From the NCBI GenBank assembly GCA_009379895.1, contig WHSW01000019.1, forward strand, positions 1 through 32,487: 32,487 nt of DNA, written 5' to 3'. The notes below the pieces were generated by a model. It searched no databases and was not told where the DNA came from. It saw nothing but the letters and a program-made list of their open reading frames with translations. Below, one piece after another: positions 20,819-27,949 of the stretch (the stretch's first letter is position 1; each line of letters opens with the position of its first letter). Made by a program: the position numbers and the translations under genes. The stretch comes from Solirubrobacterales bacterium (GTDB lineage: Bacteria > Actinomycetota > Thermoleophilia > Solirubrobacterales > 70-9).

Positions 20819-20824
20819 TAGGTT
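20819..20824 (+). promoter_or_regulatory. Candidate -10 element for the hydrolase-oxidoreductase operon
   Basis: A TAGGTT hexamer stands 33 bases before the GTG of the hydrolase gene, in the 122-bp gap after the LuxR gene. No good -35 is visible at the right distance, which would fit activation by a regulator such as the adjacent LuxR protein. Evidence is limited to the hexamer and its position. Confidence 0.3.
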
Positions 20825-20857
20825 CGCTCTCGAGATGACCAGCCCGAAGGAGCGAAG

Positions 20858-21760
20858 GTGACGACCCCGACCCAGCCTGAACGGCCCGCCACTGCCACTG
20901 CTACCGCGCTCGAGGCGCGCGCGCGGCTCGTCGGAGCTCTGCCCGTGGACGAGATCCGCCTCGAGATCGAAGGGATCTCGACCGTGCTGCTCGCGGGCGG
21001 CGACGGGCCGCCGATCGTGTTCCTGCACGGCCCCGGCGGCAACGCCGCGCACTGGATGCGCGTGATCCCGGACCTCGTCGCCACGAATCGGGTGATCGCC
21101 CCCGACCTCCCCGGCCAGGGCGCGTCGGAGCTCGACGAGGCGCCGCTCGACGGCGAGCGGGCGCTGGCCTGGCTCGGCGCCCTGATCGAGGAGACGTGCG
21201 AGCCGCCGCCGGCCCTCGTCGGCAACGCGCTCGGCGGCGCGATCGCCGCCCGCTTCGCCGCTCGCGCGGGTGAGCGGGTCGGACGTCTCGTCCTCGTCGA
21301 TGCGCTCGGGCTCGCCGACTTCGACCCCGCGCCGCCGTTCGGGGCGGCTCTCGACGAGTTCCTCAACGCGCCCGGCGAGCAGACTCATGACGGCCTCTGG
21401 GCTCACTGCGCGCATGATCTCGACCGCCTCCGTGGCGACATGGGCGACGGCTGGGACCGGTTCAAGGCCTACAACGTCGATCGCGCCACCACGCCGAGCG
21501 TCGCGGCCGCACTCGGTGCGTTGATGGGGGAGTTCGGATTCCCCGCGATCCCGGCGGCGGAGCTCGAACGAATCGCTGTCCCGACGAGCGTGATCTGGGG
21601 CCACCACGATCTCGCCACCCGGCTCGCAGCCGCCGAATCCGCGTGCGAGCGCTACGGCTGGCCCCTGCGAGTGATCGAAGACTGCGCCGACGATCCACCT
21701 GTCGAACAACCCGAGGCCTTCCTGGCCGCGCTCCGCGAGGCGCTCGGGGAGGATCGATGA
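20858..21760 (+). CDS. Alpha/beta-hydrolase-fold protein lacking the catalytic nucleophile
   Basis: The 300-residue protein has a full alpha/beta-hydrolase layout: the oxyanion-hole strand PPIVFLHGPGGNAAHW, RVIAPDLPGQGAS, a nucleophile elbow, an acid-strand VIWGHHDLATRL and the closing VEQPEAFLAALREAL. The elbow reads VGNALGGAIA, so the Ser of G-x-S-x-G is Ala124. At the catalytic-His position, where relatives have GH before the P-x-x-EQP segment, there is Ala-Asp (277-278). Only the acid Asp251 remains. A classical esterase activity is therefore unlikely; ligand binding, lyase or cofactor-free chemistry is possible. GTG start with GAAGGAG 6 bases upstream; its stop overlaps the oxidoreductase start by 4 bp. 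Confidence 0.85.
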   Translation: MTTPTQPERPATATATALEARARLVGALPVDEIRLEIEGISTVLLAGGDGPPIVFLHGPGGNAAHWMRVIPDLVATNRVIAPDLPGQGASELDEAPLDGERALAWLGALIEETCEPPPALVGNALGGAIAARFAARAGERVGRLVLVDALGLADFDPAPPFGAALDEFLNAPGEQTHDGLWAHCAHDLDRLRGDMGDGWDRFKAYNVDRATTPSVAAALGALMGEFGFPAIPAAELERIAVPTSVIWGHHDLATRLAAAESACERYGWPLRVIEDCADDPPVEQPEAFLAALREALGEDR

Positions 21761-23184
21761 GCACCGCCGCCAGTCAGGCATTCACCGTCGACGATCGGGC
21801 CGTCGAGGCGCTCGGCCGCCGTCTGAACGGGTTGTTGCTGACCGCGCAGAGCCCGGAGTTCGAGGACGCGACGCGACTGTGGAACGGATTGATTCGCAAA
21901 ACACCGGAGCTGGTCGTCCGGCCGGCGGACACCGCCGACGTCCAGGCGGCGGTCGGATTCGCGCATGAGCACGGCCTCGCGGTCTCCGTGCGCGGCGGCG
22001 GCCACAATATCGCCGGGACGGCGCTGGCCGAGGGCGGCCTGACCGTCGACATGTCGCAGCGGCGCGCCGTGATCGTCGACCCGCAGGCACGAACGGCGAT
22101 CGTCGAGCCCGGATGCCTGCTCGCCGACGTCGACCGCGAGACGCAGGCCCATGGCCTCGCCACGCCGCTCGGCTTCATCTCGGAGGTCGGCGTCGCCGGT
22201 CTCACCCTGGGCGGTGGACTCGGCTATCTGACCCGCCGCTTCGGCTGGACGGTCGACAATCTGCTCGAGGTCGAGATCGTCACCGCCGATGGGCGCACAC
22301 TCGAGGCGAGCCGCGAGCGAAACGAGGACCTCTTCTGGGCGATCCGCGGCGCCGGTGCGAACCTTGGCGTTGTCACCTCGCTGACCCTGCGTCTGCACGA
22401 GGTCGGCCCCGCCGTCTACGGCGGCCTGATCGCCTGGCCGTTCGAGCGCGCGCGCGAGATCCTCGAGGCCTACCGGTCGCTGACCGCGACGGCGCCGCGG
22501 GAGCTGGCGGTATGGATGAATCTGCTGCGGGCCCCGGCGGCGCCGTTCGTCCCCGAGGCCTGGCAGGGAGAGCTGGTCGCGGCGATGGCCGTCTGTTACA
22601 GCGGCGACCTCGGTGCGGCCGGCGAGGCGCTGGCGCCGATCCGAGCGCTGCCCGACCCGGTGATCGAGCTTCTGGCCGAGCAGCCTTACACCCAGATGCA
22701 GTCCTACCTCGACGACGGCGAGCCGAAGGGTGATCACTACTACTGGCGCTCCGACTACGCCGCCGGGCTCTCCGACGAACTGCTAGAGACCTGGCGCGAG
22801 TTGGCGGCCGAATGCCCGATCCCGAGGGCGCAGATGGGACTGCTTCACCTCGGCGGGGCGCTGAACGAGTGCGATCACGACGACGGAGCGGTCGGCAATC
22901 GTGACGCTCGCTTCGCCCTCGGCGCGATCGGCATCTGGGACCCGGACGAGGCCGGGGCCGATTCGTTCCCGCAATGGATCCGCGAGGCAGGAGACCGATT
23001 CCGTCCCTTCTCGACCGGCGGCAGCTACATCAACTTCCAGACCGACGATGAGGGCGCCGACCGCGTGCGCGCGATGTACGGAAGGAACTTTGAGCGCCTA
23101 CTGGAGATCAAGCGGCGCTATGACCCCGACAACCTCTTCCGCTCGAACCGGAACATCGATCCGGCTCGCGGCGGGCACCGCTAA
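21757..23184 (+). CDS. FAD-binding oxidoreductase of the berberine bridge/VAO type
   Basis: This 475-residue flavoenzyme oxidises an unknown small molecule, probably a sugar, alcohol or polyketide-like substrate. The FAD_binding_4 domain shows PADTADVQAAVGFAHEHG and SVRGGGHNIAG, in which His83 is the expected covalent 8-alpha-histidyl FAD site, then GLTLGGGLGYLTRRFGW and EIVTADGRTLEAS. The C-terminal BBE motif RRYDPDNLFRSNRNIDP is intact. The second covalent position, a Cys in bicovalent relatives, is replaced by Ser in GFISEVGVAGL, so a single His link is expected. The ATG at 21757 overlaps the stop of the hydrolase-fold gene by 4 bp, making these two a translational pair. Confidence 0.92.
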   Translation: MSTAASQAFTVDDRAVEALGRRLNGLLLTAQSPEFEDATRLWNGLIRKTPELVVRPADTADVQAAVGFAHEHGLAVSVRGGGHNIAGTALAEGGLTVDMSQRRAVIVDPQARTAIVEPGCLLADVDRETQAHGLATPLGFISEVGVAGLTLGGGLGYLTRRFGWTVDNLLEVEIVTADGRTLEASRERNEDLFWAIRGAGANLGVVTSLTLRLHEVGPAVYGGLIAWPFERAREILEAYRSLTATAPRELAVWMNLLRAPAAPFVPEAWQGELVAAMAVCYSGDLGAAGEALAPIRALPDPVIELLAEQPYTQMQSYLDDGEPKGDHYYWRSDYAAGLSDELLETWRELAAECPIPRAQMGLLHLGGALNECDHDDGAVGNRDARFALGAIGIWDPDEAGADSFPQWIREAGDRFRPFSTGGSYINFQTDDEGADRVRAMYGRNFERLLEIKRRYDPDNLFRSNRNIDPARGGHR

Positions 23185-23214
23185 CGTGGCCGGGCCCGGG
23201 CGGGTGCTCGCCCC

Positions 23215-24309
23215 GTGACAGCTCTCTTCTCCACCGTCGAACCCCTCCATCCGGCGCCCTCGCGCTACCAGGGTGGCCTGACCGAGGCCGGCGCCGGCGT
23301 TCACGCCTGGCTCCAGCCGAACGGGCTCCTGGGTGAGAGCAATGCCGCGCTCCTGATCGGCGCCGGGAGCTCGCTGCTGATCGACACGCTCTGGGACCCG
23401 ACGCTCACTCGCCGGATGCTCGCGGCGATCGCGCCCCTGGTCGCCGAGGCGCCGATCGAGACCCTCGTCAACACTCACTCCGACGGCGACCATTGGTGGG
23501 GAAATCAGGAGGTGGTGGGCGCCGAGATCATCGCCACCGAGGCCGCCTCGGCCGTTATGCAGACTCAGACGCCGGGCGAGATCAAGCGCTTTCGCGCGCT
23601 CGCGCGCGGATTGGGCCTCGCCGGTTCGAGCGCGATTCCGTATCCGCGCCGCAAGGAGACGGCCGTCGTCGCCGCCTACGTGGGCGAGGCGCTGAGGCCG
23701 TTCGGCTTCGACGATGTGCGGTTGACACCGCCGACACGCACGTTCTCCGGCCGGCTCGAGCTCGACATCGGTGGGCGCGTGGTGGAGCTGATCGAGGTCG
23801 GCCCCGCGCATACCCCCGGCGATCTGATCGTCTGGATCCCGGACGCTCGCGTTGCGATCGCCGCCGACATCCTCTTCATCGGCGTCACCCCGATCATGTG
23901 GGCCGGCCCGATCGAGGGCTGGATCGCCGCGCTCGAGCTGCTGCTCGACCTCGGGGCGGAGCGATTCGTTCCCGGCCACGGACCGATCTGCGGCGCCGAC
24001 GAGGTTGGCCGCTTGATCGACTATTGGCGCTGGCTAGAGCGGGCCGCCGGAGGCCGGCTCGCCGACGGGAGCGCACCCGCCGAGGTGGCGCGCGCGTTGG
24101 TCCTCGGCGACGAGATCGTCGCGGCGGGCTTTGCCGACTGGCTCGGGCCGGAGCGCGCGCTCGTCAATGTGCGGACGATCGATGCCCACCGGCGCGCGGC
24201 CGCCAAGCTTCCCGGCCCGCGCGAGATCGTCGATGCCTTCTTTCGCATGGCGCTCCTCGCGCACGACTTCGATGCCCGCCGAGCGTCCGTTCATGGTGGC
24301 GAGCGTTGA
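23215..24309 (+). CDS. MBL-fold metallo-hydrolase
   Basis: The 364-residue protein is a metallo-beta-lactamase-fold hydrolase. The metal motif is VNTHSDGDHWWGN (residues 85-97), which has His88-x-Asp90-x-Asp92-His93 instead of the usual HxHxDH. Later ligands are in VGPAHTPGDLIVW, VAIAADILFIG and RFVPGHGPICG. This variant is common in a subgroup of actinobacterial MBL proteins of unknown substrate. The C-terminal 90 residues after the core are helical. The GTG at 23215 is 30 bp after the oxidoreductase stop, so it probably closes the same operon. A role in hydrolysing the oxidised product, such as a lactone or ester, is a guess from context. Confidence 0.88.
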   Translation: MTALFSTVEPLHPAPSRYQGGLTEAGAGVHAWLQPNGLLGESNAALLIGAGSSLLIDTLWDPTLTRRMLAAIAPLVAEAPIETLVNTHSDGDHWWGNQEVVGAEIIATEAASAVMQTQTPGEIKRFRALARGLGLAGSSAIPYPRRKETAVVAAYVGEALRPFGFDDVRLTPPTRTFSGRLELDIGGRVVELIEVGPAHTPGDLIVWIPDARVAIAADILFIGVTPIMWAGPIEGWIAALELLLDLGAERFVPGHGPICGADEVGRLIDYWRWLERAAGGRLADGSAPAEVARALVLGDEIVAAGFADWLGPERALVNVRTIDAHRRAAAKLPGPREIVDAFFRMALLAHDFDARRASVHGGER

Positions 24310-24416
24310 TCGGCGCGAACCGCTCAGGCATCGGCGCTCACGATCCTTCTCTGTCAGCCCGCCGACGGCCCCGGCCACCATCCTCCGATACTGCGCGGTC
24401 GACTTTTGGCTTGAAC

Positions 24417-24432
24417 AAGCGAGACTTCGCTT
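24417..24432. terminator. Weak hairpin between convergent MBL and Rrf2 genes
   Basis: A 6-bp inverted repeat AAGCGA/TCGCTT with a 4-base loop lies in the 139-bp gap between two convergent genes. It is the only clear structure there and could act as a bidirectional terminator, although the stem is short. Confidence 0.3.
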
Positions 24433-24448
24433 CCTGAAACTTGGGACC

Positions 24449-24847
24449 TCAGATGTAATACATGCCCGCGCCGGACTCCGTGGCCTCACGGTGGGCGATG
24501 TCGGCGATCGTCGTGCCGCTGAAGACGTCGCGCAGCGCCTCGACGCCCTCCTTCCAGATGCCCCCGGCCTCCGCGGCCTCCTCCCCCACCCTCCCGTCGA
24601 GGGCCTGGACAACCTCGAGCACGGTGATCTCCTCCGGGGGGCGGGCCAGCGTGTAGCCGCCCTTGACGCCGCGCTGACTCTGCAACAGGCCGTCGCGCCG
24701 CAGCGTCGAGAACAGCTGCTCGAGGAACTGGACCGGCATCTGGCGGCGCTCTGCGATCTGCGCGATCGGAACTGGCCGCTGGCCCGAGCGCGCCAGCTCC
24801 GCCATCGCGACCACCGCGTAGCGCGACTTCGAGGTGACCGAGATCAT
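24449..24847 (-). CDS. Rrf2-family transcriptional regulator
   Basis: This 132-residue winged-helix regulator begins VTSKSRYAVVAMAELAR, as Rrf2 proteins do, followed by the recognition region PVPIAQIAERRQMPVQFLEQL and LLQSQRGVKGGYTLARPPEEIT. It has no cysteine at all, so it cannot hold the iron-sulfur cluster of IscR or NsrR. It is closer in that respect to CymR, the cysteine-metabolism repressor. Since broken cysK and cysE lie about 7 kb away, control of sulfur genes is only a guess. I chose the ATG at 24847 because AAAGGA precedes it by 6 bases; an upstream in-frame ATG (24877) lacks such a site. Confidence 0.88.
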   Translation of the reverse strand: MISVTSKSRYAVVAMAELARSGQRPVPIAQIAERRQMPVQFLEQLFSTLRRDGLLQSQRGVKGGYTLARPPEEITVLEVVQALDGRVGEEAAEAGGIWKEGVEALRDVFSGTTIADIAHREATESGAGMYYI

Positions 24848-24926
24848 CGCGATCCTTTGTAGCGGATGGCGCCCCAAAAACCTCGCTCCTACCGGGGTCC
24901 GGCGGGCTGCCCGGCGCGGGGAGGGC

Positions 24927-24932
24927 TAGGAT
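24927..24932 (+). promoter_or_regulatory. Candidate -10 element of the response-regulator gene
   Basis: The hexamer TAGGAT precedes a leader of about 90 bases with three hairpins and then the GTG at 25027. It resembles actinobacterial -10 sequences; no matching -35 is evident in the GC-rich DNA upstream. Confidence 0.3.
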
Positions 24933-24938
24933 GGCTCG

Positions 24939-25010
24939 GCGGTCCGCGATGACCGCGATAGCCGGCCGAAGGACGGTCGGCGGGAGCTTCCCGGGGTTGC
25001 GGACCTCCCG
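24939..25010 (+). ncRNA. Structured 5' leader with alternative hairpins (unassigned)
   Basis: Three stems follow one another. GCGGTC/GACCGC is at 24939-24956 and CCGGCC/GGTCGG at 24962-24980 (one G-U pair). The third, CGGGA/TCCCG at 24981-24993, competes with CGGGAG/CTCCCG pairing 24981-24986 to 25005-25010. The mutually exclusive third stem, next to the GTG at 25027, is the layout of a riboswitch or translational control element. The stretch GATAG-stem-loop-AGCTTCC vaguely recalls the cyclic-di-GMP-I class, but the conserved GGGCAAACC and GACGCAAAGCC blocks are missing, so I do not assign it. In-frame codons also run through it from 24931. Confidence 0.35.
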
Positions 25011-25026
25011 ATGCTTAGGGGTAGGA

Positions 25027-25647
25027 GTGAGCGAGGAACAACGCTGCCTGGTGATCGATGAGCACCCGACGATCCGTCTGGGAGTTCGTCGGCTGCTCGC
25101 CGATCGCTATCAGGTCGAGGAGGGGGCCGACGGCCGGGACGCGCTCGAGCTGATCACCCTGCTGGGGGAGTTCGACGTCGCGATCGTCCAGCTTGCGGGC
25201 GGGGCCGACGGGGCCGTCGACGCCCTCTTCGGCATCGCCGCGATTCGCGCCCTGCACAAGGCGCGCCCGGGGATGGGGATCGTCGCGCACGGGCCAAGGC
25301 CCGAGCGTCACGCCGCGACCGAGGCGTTCGGCGCCGGCGCGCAGTGCTTCGTCGCCAAGAGCTCTCCCGTCACGTCGCTGGCGCAGGCGGTCGACGCGGC
25401 CGCCGACGCCGAGCGCTTCCTCGACCCGGCGGCCGCGGGCAACGGGACCGCCGCGGGCCTGACCCCGCGCCAGCGGGAGATCCTCCAGCACTACGCCGAC
25501 GGTCGCTCGACCGTGCAGGCGGCCGAGCGGCTGGGGCTCAGCGCCGAGACCGTTCGCACGCACACGAAGGCCACGCTCGCCCGGCTCGAGGCGCACGACC
25601 GCGCCCACGCGGTCGCGATCGCGCTCAGAAGCTCGTTGATCGAGTAG
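25027..25647 (+). CDS. LuxR/NarL-type response regulator with degenerate receiver
   Basis: The 206-residue protein has a receiver-like N-terminus and a GerE/LuxR helix-turn-helix C-terminus (LTPRQREILQHYADGRS, then AAERLGLSAETVRTHTKATL). In the receiver the acidic start is VIDEHPTIRLGVRRLL, but the phosphorylated Asp is Gln55 (FDVAIVQLAGG). The conserved Thr/Ser is His88 in GIVAHGPR; Lys111 is kept. Phosphorylation is therefore not expected and it should be regulated in another way, for example by ligand or partner. The GTG at 25027 puts the first strand at the usual place; AGGGG lies about 6 bases before it. An ATG at 24931 would add a 32-residue low-complexity extension. Confidence 0.85.
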   Translation: MSEEQRCLVIDEHPTIRLGVRRLLADRYQVEEGADGRDALELITLLGEFDVAIVQLAGGADGAVDALFGIAAIRALHKARPGMGIVAHGPRPERHAATEAFGAGAQCFVAKSSPVTSLAQAVDAAADAERFLDPAAAGNGTAAGLTPRQREILQHYADGRSTVQAAERLGLSAETVRTHTKATLARLEAHDRAHAVAIALRSSLIE

Positions 25648-25659
25648 CGCGCCGCGGGC

Positions 25660-27045
25660 TCAGGAGGCGGCCCCGAGGCGCGCCAACGCGGCGTCGACCC
25701 GCTCGAGCGCGCGCTCGCGGCCGAGCGCCGCGAGCGACTCGAAGATCCCGGGCGAGACCGTCGTCCCGGTGATCGCCACCCGCAGCGGCTGGTAGACGTC
25801 GCGCGGCTTGGCGTCGAGGCGCTCGACGAGCTCGCCGAGCGCGGCCTCCAGCGTGCCTGTGTCGAACGGCTCGCTGGCCCGCAGAACCCCGGCCGCCGCC
25901 TCGAGCCGCCGCGCCGCGCCGGCGTCCATCACCTTGGCCCAGGCTCGCTCGTCGTCGACGGGCGCCTCGAAGAGGAAGCGCACCAGCGGCCAGAGCTCGG
26001 TCAAGGTCTGAGCCTTCTCCTGGGCGATCGCGCACGCGGCGCGCAGCCGCCCGGGGTCGGCGACGGCATCGGCGTGTCCCTCGCGCTCGAGCTCGGCGGC
26101 CGCCGCCTCGACGTAGTCGTCGAGCGCGAGCTCGCGCATGAAGCGGCCGTTGAGCCAGCGCAGCTTGCGCTCGTCGAAGATCGCCGAGGCACGCCCGACG
26201 CGCTCGATCGCAAAGCGCTCGACGAGCTCGGGGGTGGAGAGGATCGTCGTGTCGTCCTCGGTGCCCCAGCCGAGCAGGGCGAGGTAGTTGCGTACGGCGG
26301 CGGGCAGGTAGCCGCCGGCGCGCAGCTCCTGGACCGAGGCGGCGCCGTGGCGCTTGGAGAGCTTCTTGCCGTCGGGCCCGTGGAGCAGGGGCAGGTGCGC
26401 GTAGCGCGGCGGCTCGACGCCCAGCGCCTCGAGGACGAGTAGCTGCTTGGGCGTGTTGGACAGGTGGTCGTCGCCGCGGATCACGTCGCTGATCGCCATC
26501 TCGGCATCGTCGACGGCGACCGCGAAGTTGTAGAGCGGCGTGCCGTCGCCGCGGGCGATGACGAAGTCGTCGGTGAGGCGATTCTCGAACCGAACCGGCC
26601 CCCGGATCAGGTCGTCGACCACCGTCTCCCCCTCGTCGGGAACCCGCAGGCGGATCGCCGCCCCGGGCCCGGACGCGGGCTCGCCTCGGTAGCCGGTACC
26701 CCCGTGTGCGTCCTTGAAGGCGCGCACGTCCGCCGCCGTCGCGGGGTCCGGGTAGGCGTGCCCGGCGTCCACCAGCTCGGCGATCCTGGCGCGATGGCGC
26801 TCGCCCCGCTCGGCCTGGCTCAGCGGCCCCTCGTCCCAGTCGAGCTCGAGCCAGCGCAGCGCGTCGAGGATCTGGGCGACGTTCTCGGGCGTCGAACGCT
26901 CGCGGTCGGTGTCCTCGACGCGCAGGACCAGCGTCCCGCCGGTCCCCCGCGCGTAGAGCCAGTTGTAGAGTGCCGTCCTCGCCCCGCCGATGTGCAGGGC
27001 GCCGGTGGGCGAGGGGGCGAAGCGGACTCTCGGGGATTGGTTCAT
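25660..27045 (-). CDS. gltX: Glutamyl-tRNA synthetase
   Basis: GltX charges tRNA-Glu with glutamate. Because a GatCAB operon is present it is probably non-discriminating and also loads tRNA-Gln for later amidation. The 461 residues show the HIGH motif in RVRFAPSPTGALHIGGART, VLRVEDTDRERST, YNFAVAVDDAEMAISDVIRG with the following GDDHLSNTPKQ, and the KMSKS-type KKLSKRHGA. The C-terminal anticodon-binding helices are present (VDDERAWAKV, YQPLRVAITGT). ATG 27045 is the last possible start, six residues before the APSPTG block. An open frame runs to 27174 but would overlap the divergent nfo gene. Starts of the two genes are only 4 bases apart. Confidence 0.96.
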   Translation of the reverse strand: MNQSPRVRFAPSPTGALHIGGARTALYNWLYARGTGGTLVLRVEDTDRERSTPENVAQILDALRWLELDWDEGPLSQAERGERHRARIAELVDAGHAYPDPATAADVRAFKDAHGGTGYRGEPASGPGAAIRLRVPDEGETVVDDLIRGPVRFENRLTDDFVIARGDGTPLYNFAVAVDDAEMAISDVIRGDDHLSNTPKQLLVLEALGVEPPRYAHLPLLHGPDGKKLSKRHGAASVQELRAGGYLPAAVRNYLALLGWGTEDDTTILSTPELVERFAIERVGRASAIFDERKLRWLNGRFMRELALDDYVEAAAAELEREGHADAVADPGRLRAACAIAQEKAQTLTELWPLVRFLFEAPVDDERAWAKVMDAGAARRLEAAAGVLRASEPFDTGTLEAALGELVERLDAKPRDVYQPLRVAITGTTVSPGIFESLAALGRERALERVDAALARLGAAS

Positions 27046-27049
27046 CACT

Positions 27050-27949
27050 TTGCTGATCGGCGCGCATGTTTCCACAGCGGGGGGGCTCGACAAGACGGTC
27101 GGGCGCGGGGTCGAGCGCGAGTGCGACGCGATCCAGATCTTCCACCAGAGCCCGCGCATGTGGCGGCCGACCAACTACACCGACCGGGATTTCGCCGGGT
27201 TTCGCACCGCCCTCGCGGCCTCGCCCATCGAGTCCGTCGTGATCCACGCGGTCTACCTGGTCAACTGCGCGAGCAAGGAGCGCGATACTCGCTCGAAGTC
27301 GATCGCCTCCCTGAGCCACGCGCTGCGCGTCGGCGACGCGATCGGCGCCGGCGGCGTGGTCCTGCACGCCGGGGCGCGCAAGGGCGAGCCGCACGGCGCC
27401 TCGATGAGGCGGGCGGCGAAGGCGATCGCCAGGGCGCTCGCGAGCTCCGAGGAGTGCCCGGTGCTGCTCGAGAACACGGCGGGCACGCAGGGCCCGTTGG
27501 GCCGCAACTTCGACGAGCTGGCCGACCTGATCGACCTGCTCGACGGCGACCGGAGGGTCGGCGTCTGCATCGACTGCTGTCACCTGCTCGCCTCGGGGTA
27601 TGAGATCCGCGACCCCGAGGCGCTGAGCGCCGTCGTCGACGAGCTCGACGCCAAGGTCGGGCTGCGCCGGCTCCGCTGCCTGCACGTCAACGACTCGAAG
27701 ATCCCGCTGGGCGGCAACCGCGACCACCACGCGAACCTCGGCGAGGGCGAGCTCGGCGATCGCGGGCTGGCGACCTTCCTCTCCGAGCCGCGCTTCGCGG
27801 AGCTCCCGGCCCTGATCGAGACGCCCGGCCCCGACGGCCACGGCCCCGATCTCGCCGAGGTCAAGACCGCCAAGCGGCTGCGCAAGCGCGGGATCGCCGC
27901 CCGCAAACGACGCGGGCGGCGATCGAAGCGAACGGCGTCCAGGCGCTAG
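27050..27949 (+). CDS. nfo: Deoxyribonuclease IV (AP endonuclease)
   Basis: This Zn-dependent AP endonuclease cleaves 5' to abasic sites in base-excision repair. The 299 residues form a TIM barrel with the family signatures LLIGAHVSTAGGL, HQSPRMWRPT, VLLENTAGTQG, GVCIDCCHLLASGYEI, HVNDSKIPLGGNRDHHANLGEG and ALIETPG, which supply the metal-binding His, Glu and Asp residues. The basic C-terminal tail (KRLRKRGIAARKRRGRRSKR) is longer than in E. coli and may help DNA binding. I chose a TTG at 27050 because the protein should begin just before IGAHVS and GGGG lies upstream. The open frame to 26990 is antisense to gltX. Its TAG stop shares the palindrome CTAG with the convergent gene. Confidence 0.93.
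   Translation: MLIGAHVSTAGGLDKTVGRGVERECDAIQIFHQSPRMWRPTNYTDRDFAGFRTALAASPIESVVIHAVYLVNCASKERDTRSKSIASLSHALRVGDAIGAGGVVLHAGARKGEPHGASMRRAAKAIARALASSEECPVLLENTAGTQGPLGRNFDELADLIDLLDGDRRVGVCIDCCHLLASGYEIRDPEALSAVVDELDAKVGLRRLRCLHVNDSKIPLGGNRDHHANLGEGELGDRGLATFLSEPRFAELPALIETPGPDGHGPDLAEVKTAKRLRKRGIAARKRRGRRSKRTASRR

Noticed and set aside
24939-25010. Cyclic-di-GMP-I (GEMM) riboswitch
   Set aside because: The stem order and a GATAG word are suggestive, but the invariant GGGCAAACC and GACGCAAAGCC blocks are absent. I report only an unassigned structured leader.
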